The notes: generated by a model not told the origin, from the sequence alone. A DNA stretch of 50,633 nucleotides from an uncultured Pelosinus sp. (GCA_900550105.1 URQW01000015.1:1-50633), one strand, 5' to 3'; shown: positions 16,704 through 25,934, counted from the first letter of the stretch. Program-made: numbers and translations.

Positions 16704-17534
16704 CCTTTGTTGATACAGCCGAGTCCAATCAATCGTGCCTGCCAGCAGTTCAACCGCATCAGGCGGAAATAAAATTTTCTTTTTACCGATCGTATCAAAT
16801 AGCGCTTTGCGCGGATGAACCTCACCGATGATCAGACGATCATAATAGTCCACGATACTAAGCAAGCTTGAAAACTCCGAAATTTGAGTACGACTAAATG
16901 AAAAAGGAAAACCGGTACCGTTATAATATTCATGGTGTTGCAAACAAGCAAGGGCAATAACCATATCAACTTGCGGATTTTCACGCAATTTTACGAACCC
17001 TAAAAAAGGATGTTCTTTATCTTCGTCGTGAAATTCATCATTCATTCCACAGTCATGCAACAAAGCGCACATAGCTATATATTCTAAATTCAAAGTATCA
17101 TACTGTTTAATCAGACCTAAATGAACGGCCAAAATTGTCGTACGCAAAGTATGTTGATAAAGAATACTTGTCTTGCTGCAAACTTCAAGAAACTCTTGAA
17201 TAAAAGATCGCTTTAAAACAGAATAAATGACTGTTTCAATTTTCTCCATGTTATCCTTAACGGTGAGCGCCCTTAACTCATTAATCTGATAAGTAAGATT
17301 GATTGTATCAGCAAGTGTTTGTTTGGCAATCACTGTATCAGTCGAGCAGGCCTCAGGCAATTCGTCAGTTTCGTCACAAATTTCGATAAAAGCAACATCA
17401 AAATTGCGCAACCGCTGAATCATCGTTTTAGTTAGAACAAGCCCTTTAGCGACAAGAACCATCCCTCGCTTATCGCAAATCGTTTGATCAGAGATCATAC
17501 CTTCTTTCAGATCTTCGACGGAAATCTTTTTCAT
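16692..17534 (-). CDS. HD-GYP-like domain protein (GFP variant)
   Basis: 280 residues. The N-terminal 90 residues resemble the head of the HD-GYP protein at 19204-20337 (ISVEDLKEGMISDQTICDKRG..., LVLTKTMIQRLRNFDVAFIEI). The C-terminal HD domain keeps ALLHDCGMNDEF, a following His in EHPFLGF and QHHEYYNGTGFP, but the GYP triplet is GFP and the lysine-rich stretch after the HD pair is short. HD-GYP enzymes hydrolyse cyclic di-GMP; whether this variant is active is open. It is the last gene of a three-gene set with two response regulators. Confidence 0.8.
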   Translation of the reverse strand: MKKISVEDLKEGMISDQTICDKRGMVLVAKGLVLTKTMIQRLRNFDVAFIEICDETDELPEACSTDTVIAKQTLADTINLTYQINELRALTVKDNMEKIETVIYSVLKRSFIQEFLEVCSKTSILYQHTLRTTILAVHLGLIKQYDTLNLEYIAMCALLHDCGMNDEFHDEDKEHPFLGFVKLRENPQVDMVIALACLQHHEYYNGTGFPFSFSRTQISEFSSLLSIVDYYDRLIIGEVHPRKALFDTIGKKKILFPPDAVELLAGTIDWTRLYQQRPLA

Positions 17535-17545
17535 TCTACCACATC

Positions 17546-17914
17546 CTACGACTGCGATTTAAATAATTTAGTCATAGCCTTTACAACAGCTTCTTGGCTA
17601 AGAGGTTTTGTAATAACCCCGGCAGCCCCCCATTTTTGACACTCATCTTGCAAAAATTGCTGATTGCCCAAAGTAGTAATCATGAAGATTTTAACTTTCT
17701 CATCAATTTGGGAAATAATTTTTAAAACAGCAAGCCCATCAGGCGCTGGAATAATGTAATCAAGAAAAATAATGTCTGGCTGAAAGGATCGTTGTTTTTC
17801 TAAAGCATCAATACCATTTACAGCTTCATCAAATTGGACATTTTGGGCCTTTTCAAAAAAAGAGCGTAATTGCGCCCGCGACAAACCAGAATCATCAACA
17901 ATGAGAATTTTCAC
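17546..17914 (-). CDS. Single-domain response regulator (CheY-like)
   Basis: 122 residues, receiver domain only. It has MKILIVDDSGLSR, phospho-acceptor Asp in IIFLDYIIPAPDG (about D52), MITT and the conserved Lys in VITKPLS. Without an output domain it must act by protein contact, probably with the HD-type proteins beside it. Start GTG at 17914 has an AGGAGGG site. It lies 11 bp before the HD-GYP-like gene and 23 bp after the REC-HD-GYP gene, hence one operon. Confidence 0.9.
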   Translation of the reverse strand: MKILIVDDSGLSRAQLRSFFEKAQNVQFDEAVNGIDALEKQRSFQPDIIFLDYIIPAPDGLAVLKIISQIDEKVKIFMITTLGNQQFLQDECQKWGAAGVITKPLSQEAVVKAMTKLFKSQS

Positions 17915-17937
17915 GGACTTCCCTCCTGCTTAGACTA

Positions 17938-19065
17938 TTACAAGCCACTTCGCCCTAGCTCACTATTTTGTTCAAAAACTTCAGCAAAAGCGCCATTTAT
18001 TTCTACAAAAGCATCCACAAGGTCCGGGTCGAATTTTTTCCCCTTGTCATGTACAATGATCGCACAAGTATCTTCATGGGAAAAACCATTTTTATAAGGC
18101 CGCTTCGAGCGCAAGGCATCGTAAACATCGGCAATAGCCATAATACGAGCGCATAAAGGAATAAAGGTTCCTTTTAAACCAAAGGGATATCCTGTCCCAT
18201 CCCAATTTTCATGATGCGACTGAGCAATATCCATAGCCATAGTCAATAAACTATTATCAGGATATTTAGCGACGATCCGCGCAATTGTAATTGCGCCAAG
18301 TGTCGTATGAGTTTTCATGACCTCAAATTCTTCTACTGTTAATTTGCCTGGTTTTAGCAAAATCCGATCGGGAATTCCAACCTTCCCGATATCATGCAGC
18401 GTCGCTGCATACATAATTACATTAATAAATTTCTCATCAATTTGAGTGCTAAATAAACTTTTTGTTACTAAGTCCTTCGCCAAAATCTGACAGTAATATT
18501 TGACCCTGTCTAAATGCGCCCCCGTATCGTTGTCACGACATTCCGACAATTTAGCCAAAGCCACAATCATTGCCGTTTGTGCTTCTGTTACCTTATTTTG
18601 TTCTTTCAAGATTTGGCCATACTGTTCCTGCACCAGTTGTTGCAGTTGCTGATTAAAAATATCGACCCGTCGCTGCAACCTAACAATTTTCAGATGAGTA
18701 CGAACCCTAAGTTCTACTTCGCGTACATCAAAAGGCTTCGTGATATAATCAACAGCACCTACGTCAAAGGCTTGCATTTTATCACGAATTTCAGTGAGTG
18801 AACTGATAAAAATAACCGGTATATCCTTAAGCCGAATACTCTCTTTCACTTTTCGGCATACTTCAAATCCATCCATTTCAGGCATCGTTATATCAAGCAG
18901 TATCAAATCAGGAGGAGTTTTTTCCGCACTTGCCAACGCTTCCCAACCGCGCGTAAAAGTCATAGCGCAAGCGCCTAATGATTCGAGCATTTTTGTTAAA
19001 ATAGTAAGATTAAACGGTGTGTCATCTACAATCATAATTTTGGCGCCTTGTATAATTTCTCTCAT
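17938..19065 (-). CDS. Response regulator with HD-GYP c-di-GMP phosphodiesterase domain
   Basis: 375 residues: a receiver domain (about 8-125; IMIVDDTPFNL, LILLDITMPEMDG, YITKPFD), a coiled linker, and an HD-GYP domain (about 160-360) with the complete set LHDIGKVGIPDRILLKPGKL, MKTHT, HHENWDGTGYPFGL and IADVYDALRSKRPYK. This is the RpfG-like architecture; the enzyme would lower cyclic di-GMP upon phosphorylation. The ATG at 19065 has a GGAG site. It heads the operon with the lone receiver and the GFP-variant protein. Confidence 0.94.
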   Translation of the reverse strand: MREIIQGAKIMIVDDTPFNLTILTKMLESLGACAMTFTRGWEALASAEKTPPDLILLDITMPEMDGFEVCRKVKESIRLKDIPVIFISSLTEIRDKMQAFDVGAVDYITKPFDVREVELRVRTHLKIVRLQRRVDIFNQQLQQLVQEQYGQILKEQNKVTEAQTAMIVALAKLSECRDNDTGAHLDRVKYYCQILAKDLVTKSLFSTQIDEKFINVIMYAATLHDIGKVGIPDRILLKPGKLTVEEFEVMKTHTTLGAITIARIVAKYPDNSLLTMAMDIAQSHHENWDGTGYPFGLKGTFIPLCARIMAIADVYDALRSKRPYKNGFSHEDTCAIIVHDKGKKFDPDLVDAFVEINGAFAEVFEQNSELGRSGL

Positions 19066-19203
19066 ATAGAAAGACTCCTGCTCTTTAATAAATGACCTGT
19101 TTGTTTATATTTCAGTTTTATTATTTGACATTTATTTCTTTTCACCTTCACAAAAAAATATAAAGTGACATTTTTTTCCCATAATATAATTGTTTGAAAC
19201 AAT

Positions 19204-20337
19204 CTAATTAATTTTACTTTGTAAATTATAAGCCTGCTCAGCATAGAGTTGTGAGTAGCAAGGCGATTCTTCTGCAAAATCCACAATGAACAGTCCCGGA
19301 TTTTTTGCTAAATCAAGCGAAAAAACACGTTCCGACTGGCCGGGCTCCGCTTGAGACAGAATTCGAACAACCGGCGTCGTCTTATTATGAATATCAACAC
19401 CAAGAATCAAACCTTCTTGCTGTGTATTAAGCCAGACTTTTTTGCCAATAGGATAAACGACTACATTCTGAACAAAAATCTCCGTTAGACGTGGGTTAAA
19501 ATAGGTTCCCGCCGCTCGGTTCAAAATAGCGGCTGCATAATATACAGGAGTGGGCAGACGATGCGGCATTCCTACAATCAACCGTTCATACACATCGGCA
19601 ATACCAATAATCTGACCATACAGCGAAATAGAATCCCCTTTTAAACCCATGGGGTAACCACTGCCATTCCATCGCTCATGATGTTGAAAGCAACCGTTTA
19701 AAACATCTACCGACACAGTATGATTTTCCCGCAAGATCTCTAAAGAGTAAAAGGGATGCCGTTTGTATTCTTCCTGCTCTCCTGGCGTTAACCGATCAGG
19801 AAACTGCTCCGCCACCTTTGGCGGAAATTTTATTTTTCCTACATCATGAAGCAAAGCGGCTAACCCTAAATCATTAAGCTGCTTTTCTTCATATCCTAGG
19901 GCCAAACCTGTCATAATCGACAAAATAGCTGTATTTACTGCGTGGGAAAACATATACCCGGCTTTACGTCCTATATCAAGCAACTTCATCATACTACGCG
20001 GATCGTCCGCCAATTGAATAATCCAGTTAGTAACAAAACCCTTCATCTTTGTCAAAGAAATATCTTTTCCTACCTGAAACTGATCTACTAAATCACAGGC
20101 AGCCCCAATGGCTGCCTGCTGCTGCTTAAGGCCATATAACATATCGTTTGTAGTTTCCATGACGCTCATCTGTGGCTCTCCCACATAAAGAGTGGTAAAA
20201 CCGCGATTTTTTAAATACTCTATATAGCGATCTTTCATAACAATGCCTTCATGAAGCAATATAGTCCCGTCATCAGCCAGAAGGGGCTGAGATAAATACA
20301 TCCCTGGCGCAATTTGGTCTAAACTGATGCTCCGCAT
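19204..20337 (-). CDS. HD-GYP domain c-di-GMP phosphodiesterase
   Basis: 377 residues from the ATG at 20337 (MRSISLDQIAPGMYLSQ), which has a GGGAGGA site; the frame stays open to 20385 but without a site. The N-terminal region (about 1-60) is the DUF3391-like head, and the central HD-GYP domain has LLHDVGKIKFPPKVAEQ, RHPFYS, HHERWNGSGYPMGLKG and IADVYERL. A further 80 residues follow whose role is unknown. It lies 138 bp upstream of the REC-HD-GYP gene on the same strand, so all four genes may be co-regulated. Confidence 0.91.
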   Translation of the reverse strand: MRSISLDQIAPGMYLSQPLLADDGTILLHEGIVMKDRYIEYLKNRGFTTLYVGEPQMSVMETTNDMLYGLKQQQAAIGAACDLVDQFQVGKDISLTKMKGFVTNWIIQLADDPRSMMKLLDIGRKAGYMFSHAVNTAILSIMTGLALGYEEKQLNDLGLAALLHDVGKIKFPPKVAEQFPDRLTPGEQEEYKRHPFYSLEILRENHTVSVDVLNGCFQHHERWNGSGYPMGLKGDSISLYGQIIGIADVYERLIVGMPHRLPTPVYYAAAILNRAAGTYFNPRLTEIFVQNVVVYPIGKKVWLNTQQEGLILGVDIHNKTTPVVRILSQAEPGQSERVFSLDLAKNPGLFIVDFAEESPCYSQLYAEQAYNLQSKIN

Positions 20338-20430
20338 AGAAATCCTCCCGCAATCAAAGTACCGTCGCTTTATCTTTCTATTCATTATATCGACAAAGAA
20401 TCAAAATCCTTAACTTTGGGAAAAATCTAT

Positions 20431-20464
20431 AAAAAAACTGCCTAGCTTTCGCCACGCAGTTTTA
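20431..20464 (-). terminator. Terminator of the LysR gene
   Basis: On the minus strand AAAACTGC (20464-20457) pairs with GCAGTTTT (20441-20434) and a T-run continues the right arm. It follows the LysR stop by a few bases. Confidence 0.85.
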
Positions 20465-20469
20465 TTTGT

Positions 20470-21357
20470 TTAAAAACCCACTTCATAATTTTCACGCAGC
20501 CATAAGCGAGTACAATCAAGAAATTTGCGAGCTGCCGGTGAAATATTCTTAAAGGATAAGGCCGCCACGCCTAAGAGGCGATAATCGGCTTCGGCCAGCT
20601 CAACAAGTTGTACTCCCTCTGGCACATGTTCTAAAATAAGTTCTGGCAAAATACTAATTCCGAGCCCTCTTTGCACCATGGCTAAAATCGTTCGTTCTTC
20701 CATTAGTTCATATTTAATCTGTAAATTCAAATTATGTTCCTTTAAAATCCGCCGAATATTATCGTCACTACCCCACTGCGGCATAATAAAACATTCATCC
20801 TGCATCTGCTCATAAGAAATTTTCTTAGCCTCGCGTAAAGGATGCTTCGGCGGTAAAATCACCATGAGTTTATCTTTTTTTAAAGGAATCGTATCAAAAG
20901 ATTTGGCCATAGGCAAACAAACAAAGCCAAAATCGACTGTCCCGTTAGAAATCCACGTATCCATTTCATCATAACAGCCTAAGTAGGTTTTTACTTCAAT
21001 ATGGGGATACTGTTCACTAAAACTAGCTAAAATCCCCGGAAGCCATTGCTGTGATACGCTTGATAAAGTTCCCAGACGAACAACGCCTGTATCAAGACCT
21101 TTAATAGCAGCAATTTCTTGCTTTAAAAGTTCTTCTTCCTTTAAAATACGCCGAATACGCTGTAAAATCCGCTCACCATTAGGTGTTAGACGAATTCCGC
21201 CATGGCCTCTCTCTAAAAGAGCCACCCCAAATTCTCCTTCCAAGCTAGACATGGCGTAACTTACGCCAGATTGAGTTAAATGAAGTTTATCGGCAGCCTT
21301 GGTTAAACTGCCGACTTCAGCAATAGCGCTAAAAATCTCATACTTTGAAAGCGACAA
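20470..21357 (-). CDS. LysR-family transcriptional regulator
   Basis: 295 residues. The N-terminal winged helix-turn-helix (about 1-60: YEIFSAIAEVGSLTKAADKLHLTQSGVSYAMSSLE, shown here only by its start) and the periplasmic-binding-like effector domain (about 90-290) are standard for LysR. The start is TTG at 21357 with a GAGGAG site 8 bp upstream. LysR proteins often control a neighbouring gene; the closest is the P5C dehydrogenase upstream on the same strand, but a terminator lies between them. Effector unknown. Confidence 0.92.
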   Translation of the reverse strand: MSLSKYEIFSAIAEVGSLTKAADKLHLTQSGVSYAMSSLEGEFGVALLERGHGGIRLTPNGERILQRIRRILKEEELLKQEIAAIKGLDTGVVRLGTLSSVSQQWLPGILASFSEQYPHIEVKTYLGCYDEMDTWISNGTVDFGFVCLPMAKSFDTIPLKKDKLMVILPPKHPLREAKKISYEQMQDECFIMPQWGSDDNIRRILKEHNLNLQIKYELMEERTILAMVQRGLGISILPELILEHVPEGVQLVELAEADYRLLGVAALSFKNISPAARKFLDCTRLWLRENYEVGF

Positions 21358-21432
21358 ATAACCAACTCCTCTTTGGGCAGTATCTTATTCACACTATACT
21401 ACAACCAAGCGGAGCCTGTCATGTTTTTTCAT

Positions 21433-21485
21433 AAAAAAGCCGTTACTCACCAGACGCTTGCTGCGCCGAGAGTAACGACTTCTTT
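21433..21485 (-). terminator. Terminator of the P5C dehydrogenase gene
   Basis: On the minus strand an extended stem pairs AAGTCGTTACTC (from 21482) with GAGTAACGGCTT (to 21436) and a T-run follows. The loop region contains a smaller GC-rich hairpin. Confidence 0.82.
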
Positions 21486-21506
21486 TCATTTACAATCAAA
21501 ATAAAT

Positions 21507-23138
21507 TTATTCTTCTGTCATGTAAGGATATTCAACGATAGTACGAGGAAGAAGTGTTTCTTTAATCGCTCTTTGGCTCATCCAACGATACAGATTGATT
21601 GCGCTACCCGCTTTGTCATTCGTACCAGAACAACGACTGCCGCCAAAAGGCTGCTGACCGACTACCGCACCAGTTGGTTTATCATTAATATAGAAGTTTC
21701 CTGCTGCATGACCAAGCGCCTTGGCCATTTTCACAATTATGTTTCTATCCTGAGCAAAGATAGCTCCTGTTAAACCATATTTAGTCGCTTCATCGCACTC
21801 TTTTAACATGGCTTCGAATTGGGCATCCTCATAAACATAGACAGTGAGAACCGGTCCGAAAATTTCTTCTACCATTGTTCTAAAGCGAGGCGATTTGGCT
21901 AAAATCACTGTAGGTTCAACGAAATAGCCCACGCTGTCATCACAGGTTCCGCCGATAATGACTTCTGCGTCTTTGGACTCCTTAGCATAATCAATATAGC
22001 TTTTAATATTATCAAAAGAATTTTGATCAATTACCGCATTAACTAGGTTTGTAAAATCGCTTACATCGCCCATTTTGATTTTAGCGATTCGTTCTTTCAA
22101 CTGTACCTCTACCTGTGCCCAAAGACTTGCCGGAACATAGGCCCTTGATGCTGCTGAACATTTTTGTCCCTGATATTCAAAAGATCCCATAACCATAGCG
22201 CAGGTAAGCGCCGTTACATCAGCTGATGCATGAGCAAAAATAAAGTCCTTGCCGCCTGTTTCTCCCACCAAACGAGGATAGGATATATACTTGTCAAGAT
22301 TTTGCCCTACGTGCTGCCAAATCTGATTGAAAGTAACCGTGGATCCTGTAAAATGAACACCAGCCATATGAGGGTGATCAATAACGACTTTCGAAAAATC
22401 ACCACCGCTACAAGGAACAAAATTAATGACGCCAGCAGGCAAGCCTGCTTCCAAAAGAATTTCCATAAAATAATAATTGGAAAGAACTGCCGTGGAAGAA
22501 GGTTTCCATAAGACCGTATTGCCAACCATGGCCGGTGCAGTACAAAGGTTGCCGCCAATCGAAGTAAAGTTAAAAGGCGTAATGGCTGCTACAAAACCGT
22601 CTAACGGACGATATTCTACGCGGTTCCAGACTCCATCGGTATTCGCTGGCTGCTGTTTATAAATTTCCTGCACATAATAAGGATTAAACCGCAGAAAATC
22701 AGCTAATTCGCAAATAATATCAATTTCAGCTTGAAAAGCATTTTTACTTTGGATCAACATACAAGAGGCAGCAATTTTCGCCCGATACTTTCCAGTCAAA
22801 AGCTCTGCTGCTTTTAGAAAAATCGAAGCCCGATGTTCCCACGGCATAGCTTCCCATTCGGCCTTTGCCGCTTCTGCAGCTTCAATTGCTAATTTTAGTT
22901 CCTCTGGGCCGGCAATAGAATATTCGCCCAAAACCATTTTATGATTATGCGGGCAGATCATTTTCCCCTTTTTCGTTGTGCGGATTTCTTTACCGCCAAT
23001 AATGATCGGAAGATCTACAGGATTTTCCATTTGCCGCTTCAATTCCGCCTTCAAGGCAATCTTCTCAGGTGATCCTGGCATATAACCTTTAATCGGTTCA
23101 TTTTTAGGACTCATAATTTGAAAATAAGCATTGTTCAC
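21507..23138 (-). CDS. L-glutamate gamma-semialdehyde (P5C) dehydrogenase
   Basis: 543 residues, the length of the RocA/PruA type. Aldehyde-dehydrogenase motifs: ITPFNFTSIGGNLCTAP, GNTVLWKPSS, the catalytic Glu in LVGETGGKD (E293) and the nucleophile C327 in YQGQKCSAASRAYVP; PFGGSRCSGTNDKAG at the C-terminus is typical of P5C dehydrogenases. It oxidises glutamate semialdehyde (from proline or arginine breakdown) to glutamate with NAD. No proline dehydrogenase is in the window. The start is GTG at 23138 with a GGGGGA site. It is divergent from a glutamate-synthase-like gene. Confidence 0.94.
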   Translation of the reverse strand: MNNAYFQIMSPKNEPIKGYMPGSPEKIALKAELKRQMENPVDLPIIIGGKEIRTTKKGKMICPHNHKMVLGEYSIAGPEELKLAIEAAEAAKAEWEAMPWEHRASIFLKAAELLTGKYRAKIAASCMLIQSKNAFQAEIDIICELADFLRFNPYYVQEIYKQQPANTDGVWNRVEYRPLDGFVAAITPFNFTSIGGNLCTAPAMVGNTVLWKPSSTAVLSNYYFMEILLEAGLPAGVINFVPCSGGDFSKVVIDHPHMAGVHFTGSTVTFNQIWQHVGQNLDKYISYPRLVGETGGKDFIFAHASADVTALTCAMVMGSFEYQGQKCSAASRAYVPASLWAQVEVQLKERIAKIKMGDVSDFTNLVNAVIDQNSFDNIKSYIDYAKESKDAEVIIGGTCDDSVGYFVEPTVILAKSPRFRTMVEEIFGPVLTVYVYEDAQFEAMLKECDEATKYGLTGAIFAQDRNIIVKMAKALGHAAGNFYINDKPTGAVVGQQPFGGSRCSGTNDKAGSAINLYRWMSQRAIKETLLPRTIVEYPYMTEE

Positions 23139-23366
23139 GTTACACTTCCCCCTTGTATTGGTAATAATGTATTGAAATTTGTTTAGTGTGTTTTTTTCTA
23201 TAGTCTTAGCTTACCGCAATATTAGGCTAAAGTACATTCAGAATCTTTTATGGCAGGTATTAGTTTTTTTGAACTACCTCGATGTTCTGCATAAAAAATG
23301 TGAAAACAGGCAAGGACTAACTTCATTACAAACTCTTGATACATCGCTCTTAAGGAGGCTAAAGGA

Positions 23367-24704
23367 ATGCTGGATTGGCTCTTGATGAAATTACTTGATC
23401 CCGCCATGGATGAGGTTACAAAAAAAATATTATCTGATGAATATGCTAAAAATCCTTTTCTACTCGTGACAGTCGCTGAAAAACTATCGCCTCGCGCCAT
23501 TGTCGAGGCGGCACTGCGATCCCAATCAGGCCAAGCCATTTCCCGCCCCTTGGGAAGCCCTGTCGTCTTATCTCCCTGGGATCAGCTACTGTTAAATCCC
23601 AAACAGCTTTTTCAGCTTCCCTGGCAAGAAGCTAGCTCCGTTACTACGGAAACCATCATTGGTCCACAAGCAAAAAAGCCTTTGCGCCTGGCCCTGCCCA
23701 TCTTAATTACCGGTATGTCCTATGGCGGTTCCCTGGCATTGCCAATAAAAATGGCGTTAGCCAAAGGCGCCAGTCTTGCCGGTACAGCAACGAATACCGG
23801 TGAATCAGCCGTAACGGCAGAGGAACGTCGCAGCGCCGCTTTATTGATCGGCCAATACCATCGCGGCCATTTTTTAAGCGGACCTGAGCAGCTTAGCCAA
23901 TTAGACGCTATTGAAATTCAACTTGGCCAAGGAGCATGGGGCGGCGCTGTGGATGAACCGATCCGTGCCGATCAAATTGGCGAACATCTGCGATTAACTT
24001 GGCAGCTTGCCAAAGGAGAAGACACGGCTATTCACGGACGTATGCCCGGTAAAACCACCACGAGCGACTACATTACGATGATCAATGAAATGAAGCAACA
24101 ATATGATGTTCCTATTGGTGTAAAAATTGCTGGTTCTGACTATCTTGAATATGAATTAGAAGTGATTTCTCATACGCAGGCTGATTATATTGTCATTGAC
24201 GGATCGGAAGGCGGTACAGCTGCATCAAATCCAACGCTGCAAGACCATGTAGGACTCCCGACATTTCATAGTCTGGTTCGCACCGTTGACTGGCTCACAC
24301 AAAAAAACCTCCGTGGCAAAATCTCCGTAATCGCCGCAGGCGGGCTTGCCACGCCAGGACATTTTTTGAAAGCTCTAGCTTTAGGAGCTGATGCCGTTTA
24401 TATCGGTACAATTGCGCTTATGGCTGCTCTGCATAGTCAAGTAAGCAAGGTTATGCCGCAAACACCGCCGGTACAACTGGCTCTCTACAGCGGCAAAGAG
24501 GCTGATGAGCTTGACATTGATCAAGCGGCGGCGGCTCTAACCAATTTTCTGGCCTCCTGCCTCGAAGAAATGAAGCTGGCCGTACAAGCGGTAGGCAAAG
24601 GCTCTTTAAGCGCTTTAGATCGTTCTGATCTTGTAACAGTATCCCCTGAGATTGCGCAGTTTAGCGGCATTCGCTACGGGGGCTCACCGCGTACCAGCCG
24701 ATAA
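23367..24704 (+). CDS. FMN-binding glutamate-synthase-like protein lacking the Fe-S cysteines
   Basis: 445 residues. The FMN-binding TIM-barrel of glutamate synthase is clear: ITGMSYGGSLALPIKMALAKGA, AIEIQLGQGAWGG, YIVIDGSEGGTAASNP and IAAGGLATPGHFLKALALGADAVYIG. The cysteine-rich loop that normally follows (C-rich, holding a 3Fe-4S cluster) is replaced by ALHSQVSKVMPQTPPVQLAL with no Cys. The protein also lacks the glutaminase domain. It probably binds FMN, but whether it makes glutamate is doubtful. The ATG has a GGAGG site. A 70-residue Cys protein follows by 24 bp. Confidence 0.85.
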   Translation: MLDWLLMKLLDPAMDEVTKKILSDEYAKNPFLLVTVAEKLSPRAIVEAALRSQSGQAISRPLGSPVVLSPWDQLLLNPKQLFQLPWQEASSVTTETIIGPQAKKPLRLALPILITGMSYGGSLALPIKMALAKGASLAGTATNTGESAVTAEERRSAALLIGQYHRGHFLSGPEQLSQLDAIEIQLGQGAWGGAVDEPIRADQIGEHLRLTWQLAKGEDTAIHGRMPGKTTTSDYITMINEMKQQYDVPIGVKIAGSDYLEYELEVISHTQADYIVIDGSEGGTAASNPTLQDHVGLPTFHSLVRTVDWLTQKNLRGKISVIAAGGLATPGHFLKALALGADAVYIGTIALMAALHSQVSKVMPQTPPVQLALYSGKEADELDIDQAAAALTNFLASCLEEMKLAVQAVGKGSLSALDRSDLVTVSPEIAQFSGIRYGGSPRTSR

Positions 24705-24728
24705 TAAAATACGAAAGGAAACGCTAGA

Positions 24729-24941
24729 ATGGATGAAGAATACCCTGAAGAAATCCTGCTTAAAATCGCCGAAGAATGTCAAAAGTTCGAACATATTATA
24801 AATGCTATGGGATATGGTTATTCGCTGCTTAATGTATCGGCACAAGATTTTAAACAGCGCTGCAATGATTGTGTCTATTGGTATCATGGGACATGCAAAA
24901 TTTTTCGTAAAGAACTGTCACAATGGCGCCCGGTTCACTAA
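24729..24941 (+). CDS. Small Cys-containing protein, unknown
   Basis: 70 residues with an AAAGGAA ribosome site before the ATG, 24 bp after the glutamate-synthase-like gene and directly before a shared terminator, so it looks like the second gene of that operon. It is acidic at the N-terminus and has four Cys-type positions, three of them close together (RCNDCVYWYHGTCKIF), a spacing that might bind a metal or be redox active. I do not recognise a family. Confidence 0.65.
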   Translation: MDEEYPEEILLKIAEECQKFEHIINAMGYGYSLLNVSAQDFKQRCNDCVYWYHGTCKIFRKELSQWRPVH

Positions 24942-24955
24942 TTAAGAATACCAAA

Positions 24956-24991
24956 AGGGGCTGTACAAAATTTTAATTTTGCACAGCCCCT
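24956..24991. terminator. Bidirectional terminator
   Basis: A 17-bp stem with one mismatch (24956-24972 with 24975-24991), starting AGGGGCTGT and ending ACAGCCCCT. The A/T-rich upper stem gives the convergent small-protein and RMD1 genes a common end. Confidence 0.75.
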
Positions 24992-24996
24992 GCCAA

Positions 24997-25818
24997 TTAC
25001 CATTTAATTTTATCGATCAGTGACAAAATGACTTCAATGACAATTAATATAATAATCGCCCACTCCAATTTTGTCCCGCGTTTCGCATGGGTTAGATTGG
25101 AGAAAGACTCCGTAATATCCATAAGTACCTGCGTTTTGTGATTGACAATATCGCGCCGATCATCAAGCTCAAAGATTTGGCTAAGTTCGGCATAAAGATC
25201 CGATGCTGCCTCATTAACCCAAGTGACTTCCGGCTTATCCAACAGCATGATATACGAAATTGTATTGAGCTTAAAACCCAATATTCTTGCCGATATCTTG
25301 GCAAGTTTTTCATCAGAGGCCACTAAATTCCCCTCATGAAGTCTCTCTACGGTGACTTCGACGTCATCAAGCAAAGTATCAATATTGGTTTCAATTCGAT
25401 CAAGGGCTACTGATTTTGCCAGAATCGTTGAAACAATTTCCCGATGATAGTCAGCTTCCGCTGCGGCCAACATATAATCATTTTTTACCATGGGCTCCTG
25501 TGAGGCATCAATCTCAATTTTATAGTCATCCATATATTTAAAGGGATCTTTTGTGATAATCCGCTTATCAATGGTCCGCAAATAATTAATCAAGTCAGTC
25601 ATCTCATGATGGGCACAATTAATAAAAACAACACTGCCAAAATGAAAGAGTCTCACGCGTCGTCCCTGCGTTTCTTTAATAATCCCCTTGAGCGCTTCCT
25701 CCTGCAATACTAAGGAATCTTCCCATTTCCATTTTCTGTTAATCCCAAAATGCGCGGCTATACTGTTTAAATCCAATTCATTACATAAAACAACCGCTTT
25801 AAATTCTTCACTACTCAT
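24997..25818 (-). CDS. RMD1/DUF155-family protein with C-terminal membrane anchor
   Basis: 273 residues. The central part (LFHFGSVVFINCAHHEMTDLINYL ... DDYKIEID) and the later helical region (IVSTILAKSVALDRIETNIDTLLDDVE) match the RMD1/YPL/Sif2 family (DUF155), known from yeast and human mitochondrial proteins and found in scattered bacteria. A single hydrophobic helix closes the protein (WAIIILIVIEVILSLIDKI), so it is tail-anchored in the membrane. The biochemical role is unknown. The ATG at 25818 has a GGAGG site. It appears to be a one-gene unit. Confidence 0.85.
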   Translation of the reverse strand: MSSEEFKAVVLCNELDLNSIAAHFGINRKWKWEDSLVLQEEALKGIIKETQGRRVRLFHFGSVVFINCAHHEMTDLINYLRTIDKRIITKDPFKYMDDYKIEIDASQEPMVKNDYMLAAAEADYHREIVSTILAKSVALDRIETNIDTLLDDVEVTVERLHEGNLVASDEKLAKISARILGFKLNTISYIMLLDKPEVTWVNEAASDLYAELSQIFELDDRRDIVNHKTQVLMDITESFSNLTHAKRGTKLEWAIIILIVIEVILSLIDKIKW

Positions 25819-25934
25819 AGAACCTCCAAATACTTTCTTACTGCCAGTTTAATCTTAAAACAATATTTTGTAACTAATTATATTTTCCATAGCACAAAAA
25901 ATGTCCTGCCCAAAAGTAAGTAAAAAAGTCATTG

